Position numbers and translations under genes: made by a program
Part shown: piece after piece, positions 25,701-37,973 of the stretch
How the letters are laid out: the number at the start of each line of letters is the position of its first letter
Position numbering within the stretch: position 1 is the first letter of the stretch
Notes under the pieces: model-generated
Database searches by the model: none
Told to the model about the DNA's origin: nothing
What the model saw: only the letters and a program-made list of their open reading frames with translations
Assembly: GCA_020064725.1 (NCBI GenBank)
Contig: JAGTWJ010000019.1
Span: 1,178,001-1,242,000, forward strand
DNA length: 64,000 nucleotides
Source of the DNA: Drechslerella dactyloides
Taxonomy: Eukaryota > Ascomycota > Orbiliomycetes > Orbiliales > Orbiliaceae
Direction of reading: 5' to 3'

Positions 25701-28290
25701 TGCCGATCGAGAAATGACGGTCGTCGTAATCAAAATTCTTTTTTTCCTTTGGAGTGTTCCCGTCGATTATTTCTCTGTTCGCATAGCAGACGCTATTCAC
25801 GATGGTTACACTAAAAGCTGCGGTGTTTGGAGAATTTGTGAGCTGTGTTAATCCTTGGCTTCAATTCTCACATGCGCATTGAATAACATGGAATTTGGTC
25901 CCGCGCTTGATTATCGTCAAATCAAGTGTAAAGTAAGGCCAGCCCGCACGAATGAGCCTCTCCGTTTCCTGCCCGTAGTGTAATCCATGAATGCACCCCA
26001 CTTCGGTGGATGGGGGCGTATTTGGACGCCATTTTTTGAATTCCTTTTGCGATTTTTTTTCACCCATTTGAATAGACAACTTTTTTTTTAGAAGCTTCCT
26101 AGTCTGGGGTATCGGGACGCACGCATGGACCGCCCTGAATTCAAGCCTTTCCATGGAATCCGAGCGAACCGCTCCCTTGAATCTGGCTGTCAAAGCCAAC
26201 GGATAGAGAAGGTGTCAAGAATGCTGATGTTTATACTTACCATGTGTGTAACTTGCTTGATCGAGGGAGTTATCGATACGATACGGCGAATCGATATTAA
26301 TTCAGCTTAGCGGAGTTGTAGCCAGCTGTCCACAGTTGAAAAAAAAAAAAAGCGTAAGGGCAGCTAAACCCAAGTTTTCTCGAGATTCTGGAGTCGAGCT
26401 CGACCGTGCCCTTGTCTGGAGACCGGCTGGACGAGCGTAAACCTTGTCCGTGGGTAGACCGACAGGAAATGGTCGTCCAAAGCAATAATTGCGTTTAACT
26501 TCCAGTAACGGTCTCGTGAAGCCATCATTGCCATCGGTCACCTGAGCTGGAGGGATGGTGTTAGGGGAGCCCACAGGACGATGTTCTGAACCCACGCTGC
26601 GGTCCGTGACTTTCGATTCGGACGTCTAGCTCTGACTCAGGTGGACGCCGTGGGCGAAAATTTTTTTGTTAATAGGAACCGGTCACTCATGAGCCTGCCC
26701 ATGGTCATCCTTCACCCTCGATAGTCACGGCCGGGTACTAAGGAGGCTTACGAACCACACCAATGTGTCGAAAAAAAAAAAAGAGAAAAAGAAAAGTGCT
26801 TGCTTGTTAGTCAGCCTAACTTGAAGTCTGTACAGTACACAGTACATTTCAGCTTTGTGAGTGTAGGAAAAAAAAGGGAGAGAAACAGAAAAAGAGTGGT
26901 AAGGACGTCTGACCCGACGCAGGTCTGCCTAAGCCAGCGACGGCTCCACACTTCTATTGTGCGGACAGGGCAGCTAGAGTGGACCACAGGATGGTTAAGC
27001 AATAGAAGAGAGCTTTCTGCCCAATCAGACTTGCTTATCGTCGGACACCCTCCATGCAATTGGAGGAAATGGGCCGGTAAAGGTACAGGTACTTGGCTAG
27101 TTTGAAAGTAATGCGACCTCGTGAGTACGAAATCCACAGCCGTCGATTGTTCTGTACGAATTCGTCGGACTAGCATGTACCTGGACAACAGCTCGTTCTT
27201 TTCTTCTTCTCTTTTCCCAGTTGGCTATAGTGCGTCGTTTGTGCTGGTGTGGTGGTCGAGCAAAATTAAATCTTTTTTTTTTTTTTTTTTTGCTTTCTTT
27301 ATTCTCTTTGCCTGCATGCCGGCGTAATTTGTAGCTCCCTTCTTCATGCAACGCTACGAAATCGAGCTGTAATGGAATGAAAGAAGGCGACCGAAAGAAA
27401 AAGGAAATTTGGCGAAGGTCGAATTACACACGGAACCTCGAAACTTTCCTGGCGCACAAAACCTCCTTGTACATACTTGAAAAATAAAAAATAAAATAGA
27501 AATAAAAATAGGACAGCTACAAGCAAAGCACTGAAGAGCAGGTACCAAAAAACTTGAGAACTGATAGCAAGGTCAAACTGATGCTGTCGCAATCCTCCTT
27601 ACATCACGTCAGAAATCCTCCACGATTAATTTCGATTGCTATAATAAAAAAAAAAGTACCCTTGGCTCCATACTGCCGCTATTATTACTGTTATCTCACC
27701 AGAGCTTGGTGATCGATTCAGGCGCTACGTACTGAACACCACAGCCCAGAAATCCAAAATCTCATTTCTGCTTTGAAAGCGACTACCACGTACCCATCTG
27801 TCTTTAATTATCCTCACGATAGAGGACCTGAATCTAAACCCGAATTCGAACACATCATACCTCGTAGCTTGTCCAAGGTCTGGGTTTACCGTCACTTTTA
27901 TTGCAAGCTTTCCTTTCTGCGTCTCGATCTCCAACTCACCCATTCGGCCTCCTTTGCTTTATCTTCGCTGCTGCTGCTGCCTGCTCCAGCTAGCTCCAAT
28001 CCCGTTCGTTTCTCCCGGAAATCATACAAGTATTGCATTATTATTCTCTATTGTTCTTCCCCCAAAACAGCATTCTAGCACCGAAATTTGGTTCGACGTA
28101 CTTGCGAACGCAAAAAGTTGCCCCTTCCGCTGGCAGTCTTACCGCTCCCGCAGCCATCGAGGCATATTGCTTAATTAACTTTTCACTCTGTGAAATTTGT
28201 ACCACCTACTAACTTTTTTTTTCTTTTCCACCTAGGCACACCCTGCTGGGAGATTATTCTTGTCACGGAACATAAAAAAAATTCAAATAC
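19726..28290. other. AT-rich gene-poor region with degenerate coding fragments
   Basis: Eight kilobases rich in TA steps, poly-A/T runs and stop codons on all frames. No intact gene is supported; the longest frame (24888-25478, 196 codons) lacks any recognisable feature. Short patches read like old coding sequence, for example 21302-21677 plus and 21861-21652 minus. The composition fits decayed, possibly RIP-mutated, accessory DNA. That is a visual judgement and was not computed. Confidence 0.45.
21302..21677 (+). pseudogene. Degenerate coding fragment of unknown family
   Basis: One frame reads protein-like from about 21302 (hydrophobic AWLAWLALCGYIGSLLIY, then a charged segment) to a TGA at about 21437. 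It stays open in the same frame for about 80 more codons (FTREDVNWIILEKRN and onward). No start, promoter or family is identified. A short opposite-strand frame (21861-21652) is also protein-like, so strand and identity are uncertain. Confidence 0.25.
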
Positions 28291-28520
28291 GCCTCTCTCT
28301 TCTCTTTCTCCTTCTCTCTCCCCAGACAATAATCTTCGACTGTTATCGCCCACTTTCCATACGACACATTTTCTACCCCTTGAACTGGCGAGCAGGCTTA
28401 ACTGTATCTTCTTCCTCTCCATACATTCGAGATCTTTTAGCATTCTACCATCTCGCCTACACTTCTGAGTACTGTGCTAGCTCGCTCTGCCGATCAACAG
28501 CAGCAGATAAATATATACGC
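28291..28520 (+). promoter_or_regulatory. Promoter region of the C2H2 gene
   Basis: A CT-rich tract at about 28291-28325 and a TATA-like AAATATATA at about 28506-28515 lie some 400 nt upstream of the proposed ATG at 28914. This suggests a long 5' leader. Confidence 0.35.
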
Positions 28521-28913
28521 TGGCATTCAGCAATCCCTTGGACACCGTTCCTCCTCCTGGCGAGAAGACCGAGCTGCCAATAACTTTCCTTTAACGTGCC
28601 CGTACGCTGGTGTCTCGATTTCTGCAGGGACAGCCGCCTAAGTGGACGTTTCAACTTTCTTTCGGCCTTACAAGGGGAGGGAGCAAAAGGGAACATAATA
28701 TTACATACATCCGAATAAAGCGAGCAACATACCAGACAATAATACTCCATACATCGAGAAGCTCTTGTTCCTTTCGCTTGCTCACCTTGACGCCCTCTCA
28801 CGAAATCACTTTAAACCCACCTTTCCGACGCGGCGCCAGAACACGACGACTTTTAGCTTGCACAATCAAAGCGGATTACCGATAATAGCAGCACCGGCGG
28901 CCCAAGGTTCAAT

Positions 28914-30986
28914 ATGGCATCTTCAAAGGTAAATCGCTACGGATCATCCGACTTTCCTGATTACCCTGCTGCACTGTGTCGATTTGGCCTTGGCACCACC
29001 CTCGTTTGATTGGAGACCACAGCCCCGAACGTCATATTCCAGCTCTTCAACACCGATGGGTATGATGCTTTTTTATTTCATCGTCGTCGCCTGGAGCCTC
29101 CTTCCGGTTTGATTCAATTGCCAGGCTGTTCAAACCTGCGTGGCCGGCGAGGATGTGTCCTATCTTCGGCTGCCGTTGGGGAGGCCCATGTGTTGCGGAG
29201 GGTGTTGGGCCTCCGCGAACTGGAAATTATGAAAAGGGATGCGGTGGCTGGCCGTCTTTGGGCGCCGTGCAGCAGGACCGCTCCACTGCATCATCGCCAT
29301 CGCCATCGTCATCGTCCTCTCCACCGTCACGCATGCGAAGATTGTGTCCGGGCGGCCAAAGCTGACTTGAACGGTGATGGTTGAACTCAGGTTGCTCACC
29401 CTCCTCGGATACACCACCCGATATCCATACCCCCGGCGAGCGCTGCCGTACCCATCAAATCGAGCCATCGCTCGCACCATGCGCCGCATTCTCTCGGGAC
29501 GACGAATACAACTCACCGGGTCACGAGGAGGAAGTCGATGTCTTCGTCTGCTGTGTCCCATGCCGCAGCCGTAGCCGCTATCAAGGAGGTCGCCGCCAAT
29601 GGTTCTTTAGACCCGACGCCGGCCAGCTCTGACCTGAAGCACGAGCCTGCATTCGCCAAAATCGAGGACCTCCAGGCCGAAGCCATCAGCGACTACCCTT
29701 CGCCTCCTTCAAGCCTTCCTACCCCCGGAGTATCGGCCTTGTCCACGGGGTTCCGGAAGTCGAGCTTTGGAACCGCCTTGAAGGACCCGGTTCTGGAGAA
29801 TACTACTGGAGAAGAGGCGGAACATGGAGCTGTAGCGGTAAGAAAAGGCAGACGGTCAAGTGATGGGCCTGAAGAAGGGCATTCCGCCAAAGGCGAGCTG
29901 AAGTGTGAACACTGCGGCAAGGGCTACAAGCATAGCAGCTGTCTGACGAAGCATCTGTACGACTCACTCTCGAATTGCCACGACCACTGCCATTGATTGC
30001 TGCTTCAATCTACGCGTTATCTGTTTGTTTGCAAGACATCATGCTTACACTTGATTTCTTGTCTTTTTTCTAGATGGGAACACACTCCCGAATGGTCGTA
30101 CACGTCCAAGTTGCTCATCTCGAAGCACCAGCAGGTGCAACTGCTAGAGGCTGCATCAATCCTTGTCTCGATGAAGCCCAACACGCCCCCTGCCTCCGCG
30201 AGCTCGACGGCTTCCTACAGCATGATGGATGGTTCTTCCCATGATTCAACCTCGGAAGACTCACCGCCACCCATGCCGGAAAGGACTTCGTCTCCCCAGC
30301 TGGCGGGCAGGTCCAGAGCTCTCTCTAGCGCGGGCCAGCCAACCAGACGTCACGGAAGCCACTCCAGAGCCGCTGCGCCGTATTCAAGGTCATATCAGCA
30401 CCCGCCGATGGGAAGCTCCTTTGGTGGAAAGATCACGCCAGTGGCATCTCCAGCTTCCATGCGGCCTACGCAGGCTTTATCGTCTGGATTGCTGAGTCCC
30501 CGCAGTGTCTCTGGACAGCAAGATGATGAATCGTTAGCAGCAGCAGTTCAGATGCTCAGCTGCAGCTTCAGCGGCACTCCTGTGCTAGGACCTACAAAGC
30601 CGGCCCTAAAGACCGGGAATGTACCGTCGCTCCCGCTATCTTCTCCTCCGAATGACTTCAGAGGACTTGGCTCTCCTCGTACTTTAACAGCTGACTACAT
30701 AACCTCCAACCCAGTCGCGCAAGAAAGCGATATCCGTGGAACAGCGGCCAAAGCTTCCAACAGCGATGAGAACGAGGATGTAGATATGGATATGGATGAC
30801 AGCGATAATGATTACCACGCTGGAAGACTACTGCGGTCTTCTCACTACTCCGGTCGCTTCGGTGGACCCAACTTTGTCGTGCTGGATAACGACGAAAAAT
30901 ACAAGCCCAATTCGGCCACTGGGATGAAGAGCAGCCCAAGGCATGACGATGACGAAGATGGCGTGTTTGGTAAAATGGAGGAATAA
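28914..30986 (+). CDS. Single C2H2 zinc-finger protein (finger split by an intron)
   Basis: Predicted nuclear zinc-finger protein of about 497 residues. Proposed exons are 28914-28928 (MASSK), 29391-29956 and 30074-30986. The first junction uses GTAAAT, a CTGAC branch site 25 nt before CAG, and keeps phase 0. If it is wrong, the gene starts at ATG 29538 (443 residues). The only finger is CEHCGKGYKHSSCLTKHLWEH (C-x2-C-x12-H-x3-H); the second intron (29957-30073) falls between its two histidines, so only the spliced product has a finger. The rest is Ser/Pro-rich and ends in an Asp-rich stretch (DVDMDMDDSDND). One finger alone rarely gives sequence-specific DNA binding, so it may bind a partner or RNA. 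The family is conserved-looking but I cannot name it. Confidence 0.88.
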
Positions 30987-33635
30987 CACATCCGGTTCAC
31001 CCGCCTTGCCATTACTTCCAGCATGCCTATTGTCCTTCATCGGCTTCGAAGGATCTTTTATTTTTGATGCTTCATTTCCAATACATCTCGGCTTGGTTTT
31101 CTCTTCTCCCCCTCATCCATACCTCTGTCTTAACATTTACGAAAAAACGACTGCATCGACAGCCGTCAGCGATACGACATATATTCGGGTCAATACTCGA
31201 ATGTCCGAACGAAATTCAGTCAATGGCAACATTTCTACATATCTTCTTATACATACGAAAAACATATTTACAACTACGACCAAGTACTAGTATATTCATG
31301 AAGAATAAAAAACATTGCTTCTCATTTTTACGGCCCTAGCACGCAAGGATAATTTTGATGCGGGGCTACTTTCTTGTCCATATTTATTTCGCTTTTTTGG
31401 TACGGGCGTTCCAAAGGGTCTCACCTTCTACTAACAAATCTTGAGTTCATAATTTTACTACATGGCGGGCAGCGGGGGAACATAATCGGAGGTCTACTGT
31501 ATATTTCCTGTTTTCATTTTTCTGCCTGTTACATAGCAGAGCACAAGTCCACTCTTTATTACCAAGTATCGCTTTCATACACTCTTTTCAACTTTGCATT
31601 TTGCTTCATCTTTATCTGGTGTATATAGTCGCTTGCCTCGATAGCCTCCTGGCCCGTCCCTCATTTTAGCATCCATTTATCTAACTACCACGACGGGGGT
31701 AACTCGTGTGGAAACCAAACTATCAACTACAATAAAAAGAAAGCAAATGAAAATATATCTTCGAGTCATTATATTTTTGTTTTTCTGTCGTGGCGCAAGA
31801 ATAAAATCCTCTGTTAGCAGAGGACATGATCAGATGACGCTAGAATGTGCAGCGCCTGCTTCTTACTTCCCCTTTCGCCCACCTGAGGAGCGTCCAAATC
31901 TTTCGACGTCGGGCTGAGTACGAGAACGGTGCCAAACGAGGCTTTAATTTCAAGAAAATTAAGCGGGTTGCCTCAAGTGACCTCGGAGTGCACGAACTGC
32001 CTCAACGAATTTTTCTTACAAACAACCTGGTTTTTTTAGGAAAAATAAAAAGACAAAGAGACAAAATACGTAAGGATTGTGCATCAAAGAGCGTCAGCTC
32101 AGCCTGTTGTTTGCTGTACCCTTACCCTCGAGCTTTCCCCACAAATTCACCAACATCTTGTCTTCACTAACCTCCCTTTGGGCTAGTCCTTGACCAGGCC
32201 GTTTTTGCGGGGTAGGGAAATACCCAGTACGATACGTGCTTTTGACGACCCGACGATTGTCAAAGTTGTAATTCAGCCGGGAGAAGGAGCGAAGTCTAAA
32301 TTGCAATCGTGTCGATGTTCATGGGTAAGAAGAAGCTCTCTAGCCCTAGCTTTGGGAGAGTTCCATCATATTACCGCAAGCTAGCGTGTACCAGCTGCAG
32401 CTCCCTTTTTTCCGGTGGTGTCTGCTTAGAGGGCAACGCTAGCTTCCCCAGATTTTTTTTGTTTTTTTTAAAAAGATCTGGCTTGATTCCTGTTGTCTTC
32501 CATCCGGCCGTTTGGTAGTGGGATTTCGACTAGGGCTTCGTGCATTGTCCGACGTGCAGATAGAAGTATATGGATGCGTACCCGAGCTCGCGAGCTGCGG
32601 GTGTCGAAGCCGGCACATTTCGACAAACAGGGAAACCAGCGACCCGAGTAATGGATCACCGCAATGGTATACCAGTTTCGCAGATATCATATCGTAAGTA
32701 CCATGCGGCGTAAAGTAGTTTCACTTGAGAGGCGTTTTGAAAGTAATCTAGGGTGACAATAAACGTTCCGCCAATCGGGTACCTTTTTCTGTCTCAACGG
32801 AGCTAAGCACGTACTAGTCTATTGCAATTGCCGACAACTAAGAGTGTATTGTGAGCACCGGAGGTTCCAGTCTTGGAGACCAGGGTACTCTAAAAAAAAT
32901 GCTACGGAAATCCGCTGGGGCGTCAGTAGGCTTGAAATCTGACAAAGGGCGAGAATCACCTGCAAGGTCGGGCTCTATCGTGCAATAATTTTCTCGTCTC
33001 GTACGTAAGCTTAATAGATGCTGTTATGGTTAGCTCACTCAACAACGAAGCTAACCGTCTTGGACCTTCTTGGTCGCTGCAGCAGACTGCTCCTTTTGGT
33101 AGATGAGAATACTGAGATGGGCACGAGACCGACGGGACGGATGCAGAGTGGTCGATTAATTAACGCGGGTTGGGAACCATGAAGGAAGTGCATCCTCGGG
33201 TTGCCCTATCTCGTAAACCAGGGTCGGCAACATTGTATGTCCTGAGCAATCAGAGGGCAGTGCACTTTTCGATTTCTTGTGAACAGTAGGTACTTTGTTT
33301 ATTTCCTCACCTTGTGATATTGAATCTTTCAAGGCAAGCTTAGTGATCCTATTCAAGGAAAAAATCCACATCCGCAAAAGTACCTTTTTCTCGATGCTTC
33401 AAGTACTGCAAGTTTCTTTCCCTTTCGTTCGGCAACAACGCTTGGCCATTTCGGGGCAACAGGGGTCAGCAACGCGTTAACGCATAACTTGCAACAATCT
33501 TGACGTCTCGTATTCTGCGAAGCACAGTATCTTGCTTGGAGAGTTCATAGATCCACCTCAACAACGCTTGTAAGTGATCTCTGCTTGCAAAGCTAGTAGT
33601 TTTACTCAATGAAGATGGAAACAGCCCATCCTCGA
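30987..33635. other. Intergenic, AT-rich
   Basis: 3' flank of the C2H2 gene followed by AT-rich DNA. Open frames are at most 115 codons, and none has a domain, splice pattern or promoter I can support. Confidence 0.45.
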
Positions 33636-33974
33636 ATAAAGCCGAATGAGATTACCGTTGTACCTGCGTATTCGTCGTAGGTATCCCTCATTAAGTAGGC
33701 TATTATCAACCATGTTGATGGGAAATTGTAAAACGTCCAGATCACAACTATCGATGCGTACCAAGGATCGAAAAACGCCTATATCGTCGTGAATCTGGTG
33801 GGCCCAAATGCTCGGCGCGCGATCGGAATCCTAAAAGAGTTTCGCCGCATTGATGTGGCATTTTCGAGAGCCGCGAAAAGAATGATCATCGTGGGCGACC
33901 TTGAGATGTTTGGCCTCGCTCCAGAGCTTCAGCATTTCCCAAGCCCGTATCTATATGCGTTACAGAGGGGTTGA
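33636..33974 (+). pseudogene. Relic of a superfamily-1 (UPF1-like) helicase C-terminal domain
   Basis: One frame carries the ordered C-terminal motifs of SF1B helicases of the UPF1/NFX1 type (AAA_12). A motif IV-like strand (EITVVPAYSS) comes first, then motif V as TTIDAYQGSKNAYIVVNLVG, then motif VI as FRRIDVAFSRA followed by KRMIIVGD. Three stops interrupt it at 33678 (TAG), 33696 (TAG) and 33729 (TAA). Related helicases have Gln at or near these sites, and CAG or CAA to TAG or TAA is one C-to-T change each in a CpA context, the RIP preference. I found no Walker A or B part upstream, so only the last ~110 codons survive. Non-functional. Confidence 0.7.
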
Positions 33975-34653
33975 GAGTTCCGTAACCTGAGACAGTACTT
34001 TCCGATAGCCAAGTCTTGTGTTGACAACCCCTCTCCTGACTGTATACATTCATACTAGTATATGCAAGGTAGAGTCTCCGATCGACCTTGTGCAGAATGG
34101 CCTTTCTAGTTAGATTTGTTGAAACAATCTATAAATCTAAGGCGAGCTGAAGACTAATACGAACATCTTGCCGTTTCTATATACACTTCTAAATGACTAC
34201 ATACATAGTAATCGCTGGGGGCAAAGGACTTTGGAAGAGGTCGTTAGAGCCAGAGGTGGCCTCGAAGTACTATGTATACTTGTTAAGAAAATATAACCTA
34301 TATATATATTACTTCTATTGCACCTTTTGTGAGCATCTCCTGTACAATCCCAAGCACAAGCCGCGAAGGACCAGTATCCCGAGGCTAAACACAATCGTGA
34401 CATATAATAAATAGTAGATTCCTGATAAATATTTAAATGTTCAGTATCAGATATACTTGCATAAAACAAATTAATGAAAGTTTATAAATTTACGCCGGCT
34501 CAATGATATCACATGATAGTACTTAAATGACAATCCCATGGCAAGTTAACTAGAAAGTACCTATTGGTAACTATTAGAAGATGGTCTCATGTTATGTTTT
34601 CGTACTATGTTGCAGATGCTTTGCAAATTTATATTTGCTTACCTCTGCTTCGC

Positions 34654-36153
34654 TTATCTTGGCCCGATGGCAGAAAGTTGGTCTGTGAAACCTCGGCCAT
34701 CGATGACGTCCATATTGAAGAAGCACGGCGGTAAAGAGCCGTCAAGCGGGAAGCCTTGAGACGGAGGCTGTCCGTCTCCATTAGGGTTGGCCTTTGCACA
34801 GGCTTCGGCATTCATATAAAATTCTTCGACGTTTAATTGATAAAACGAGTTGTCGAGTTTCAGGGCCTGAGCTCTGGGGATATATATGACGGCCATCGGG
34901 CCCCTTCCGGACAAACGCTGGCCAATTGAGTAACATTTACCGTTGATGAAGCGAGAACCCGTGGGTGTGCACTCCTCGAACTTGTTACGAGCGGACTAGC
35001 ATTCATGTGAGGTCAGTGATGTAATCAAAGATTTGGGAATGTTGATAGGCTCACGTCAATGATGACACTCATGCCTTGTGTTTTTAGAGCTTGGATCATG
35101 AGTGCTTGTCTCTATTAATGTTGTTAGCAAATGTCTCATGGTCTCATGTCCTGGAAACCTCTCGCGCCGGTTTCGAGAACGCTTTTGAGAAGACCTACCA
35201 TTCGAACTGTCGCTCTTTCGGTCACTTGCTTAACTTCCTGGCCAACGTCCCTCGAACCGGGGAAAAGCCACCTCCCACCTGCGAAGAACTTCCCGATGTC
35301 GGTCCTCTCCATATTTGTACCCTGAGATAATGGCGAAACGCTCCTGAGGATCGATGTATCTGCTGTCCCTCCAAATGCCGCTTCAGCAATGCTCACAAGC
35401 TGCTGTTGAGAGGCTATGAACGCCGCTGTCAATCGTGCACTGATAGAAAGCGCGACGTTATTCTGGTCTCCGTCAACGGAGCTTATTATCGAGAAGATAC
35501 CGCTTATAGCACCTAAAGGTCCGCCAACGACAGGCGATCCTGCGGCTGCTGCGGCTCCAATACCGAAAGCGCCAGCGATAACACCGGCAATATTGACATC
35601 CGATTGTGGCGTGGTAAAGTCGTTCTCGATCATGCCAAGTCCAAGACTTGTTATGAGCGTTTGGTCTTGAAGTTCTTCCTGTTTACGAGTAAGTATCCCA
35701 TATCATATGATGCAAATCATGGCTAGCATGTATACGGGGACGTACGTGGAATGCTCGGAGTACTCTAAACAAGCCTGCCATTGCTTCTCGAACGAAGCGG
35801 AGCTGTGGCGGATTAAACTCAGTGCAGGGCATTGATGGGACATCACAGCTTCCGGCAATAATATCATTGCATCTCTGAAATGATGGTATGACAGCCCCGC
35901 TGGCTGTTCTCATTTCATCAAGCTTATTTGCCCATTGCGACGGCCCATTGTCTGCTATAAATCCATCGAGGAAAAAGGAGGCGCCGCTGAGACTCCACGT
36001 GTGAAAGTCTCCGGGGTTGAGAGTACAAATTTGCTCCGGACTTCCTACGAGGCCAACGATCCGTTGGGGCGCAGCTATAGGTATAGCGGAACTCGGGGAG
36101 ACTGCGACGAGTAGGGAAATGCAAAAGGCGGGAAGTTGGAGAAGCGACTTCAT
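34654..36153 (-). CDS. Secreted glycine-zipper protein (four exons)
   Basis: Predicted secreted protein of 428 residues. Exons in coding order are 36153-35746, 35678-35199, 35111-35055 and 34995-34654; all four join in phase 0 with good GT/AG signals (GTACGT, GTAGGT, GTGAGC donors). The start is the ATG at 36153: the TATAAA on this strand (36266-36261) puts transcription start near 36235, so the in-frame ATG at 36252 should not be transcribed. Residues 1-24 form a clear signal peptide (MKSLLQLPAFCISLLVAVSP). Cysteines cluster around residues 40-115. Exon 2 has a long Gly/Ala-rich hydrophobic stretch (VIAGAFGIGAAAAAGSPVVG and on) like a glycine zipper that can insert in membranes. The C-terminus has paired Cys. 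I know no named family; secreted effector or cell-wall protein are both possible. Confidence 0.82.
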
Positions 36154-36318
36154 GGTGATGGGTTTGTAAGGTGATATCACACCAAAAATGATTCCCGTTG
36201 ATCTTTGTAGTGACTTCGACCTGTGATTATTCCATGGCTTCGTAACGTCCATGGCTCGTTTTTATATCATAGAAATACAGAAATTATGCTGTCCGCGTTG
36301 TCTGTTGTGGTTCAAAAA

Positions 36319-36354
36319 GGCCAAGAGTAAGCGAAGCTTCACTTACTCTTGGCC
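36319..36354. repeat. 36-bp near-perfect palindrome
   Basis: GGCCAAGAGTAAG at the left and CTTACTCTTGGCC at the right are exact 13-bp inverted repeats around a centre that itself contains GAAGCTTC. It lies 166 bp upstream of the secreted-protein start and about 50 bp upstream of that gene's TATA box, so it could be a dimeric factor site or a cruciform/hairpin. Confidence 0.9.
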
Positions 36355-37973
36355 ACTTCTTTCAGAGGCGCAAAGTTGCCTTGGGCTTGGGAAGCTTAGC
36401 GCAATATAAGCTTATTCTGAGCGGCTGAGAGTGATCTCGAGTCAGGACCTTGCTTGCTCCAAATCCTAAAACCATGTTGGCCTTCATGAGAAGCGCCCGG
36501 TTCAGTAATCAGCCGTCGCATAGTCTATAGCCTCTAGTATACATGGACGTTTAAACAGCTCGATTCATCGTCGGACATTCCCTCTCTGGACACTGGACAA
36601 ATTTGTGCGTCATCAGTGAACATGCTTTTGCATGCAAGGTGGTGTTTGAACCGGGGTCGAGAAGATTGAACACGAGTTGTGAAAAGCTTCACTACATAAT
36701 TTATCAATTGGGCCATTGAGATCAAAATTCTAGGCCGACATGTAGGGCTAGGGAGCCTACCATAGGCTGCGTTAGATGGATAGAGGAGCAACCGAAAACT
36801 TTCAAAAAATTCGCCATAAGCCCTAGACTAGTGTCGTTTGATCCCATGAGAGATGATAAGAAGCCCTGCAGAGCCGCGCGCATTATTGCATTCATTCCCT
36901 CGAGTCCTTGATATGATCTTCTTCCATATTCCCTCGGTCCCAGGCTCTCTATATGGATATTTTATTTGTAATGCAGTTATGTCTTGGCTCAACATCATGG
37001 TTTCAGTAAATTCAAAATTGTTAGCGGGGAATTTCCGCCGAGCTAGTCGCTAGTAGATTTTAAGTATCTGCGGCCGATGCCAGCCATGAGGCTGTGAGAT
37101 TCACGTGAGGAGCCAAGATGCGATCATTAGGCATTCATCTGATACTTATCGTTACATCTGCGGAAGATGTCCGAGCGTCAATTCAATGGGATAAATGTTC
37201 GAGATTTACCAATCCATTACCAATGAGAATTAGCTATATATATATTTGCATATATTGATATCTGCATATATCTGTATAACCTTATTGGCGGTGATGCCAA
37301 CGATGTTCATATCTGATTCTCCGGGTCTCTATGGTAACATTCAGTATTCAGTAGGAGTTTTTGTACAGCAGAGCAGCTTTATGTCAGGTCCATTGGATAG
37401 GTGGTTGGCGAGGATTGAACTCGATTCGAAGGTGTGGCTATGTATGTGGAAAAGATCGAATCTTCTGAGGACATTACTGGAATTGTGGGCACTCACCTTG
37501 TGTTACCAACGTGTTGAAGATCCAACAGGCGACAACGCACAAATGAGAGTTGTCTGTGCGACATACCGATAACATTAAGAGCAGAATGATGGGATCATTG
37601 TAGTTCTACCCAGATAATCTACATGTACACCGGCTCCTGGTATAGTTGATGAGCTAGACAAGTACGGAAACATAATGATGGAACTTGGGACAATTGTCAA
37701 GTGGTATATGTGTGATACGAATGAACATTGCAGGCTAGTGCTAGATGAAAAAGTACATACGTACAGGCTTCTGCTTTCACGATCAGGGTACCGTTGAACA
37801 TCGTCTCTAGTTCTAAAGCGTACTTATACAGTGTGAAATATATATGTGGATGCGGATAAATAACTGAGCGTAACGCGACACCAGGCGCTACTGGGCAGGA
37901 CTGTGGGCATAAGAATTGCTACATGTGTGCTTGATGTGGCGATGACCGGGGATTATGGTGGTAAGGGTGGTAT
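36355..37973. other. Intergenic
   Basis: About 1.6 kb between the start of the secreted glycine-zipper gene and the 3' end of the propeller gene. Open frames are 108 codons or less with no support. TATATATA runs lie near 37231-37280. Confidence 0.5.
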
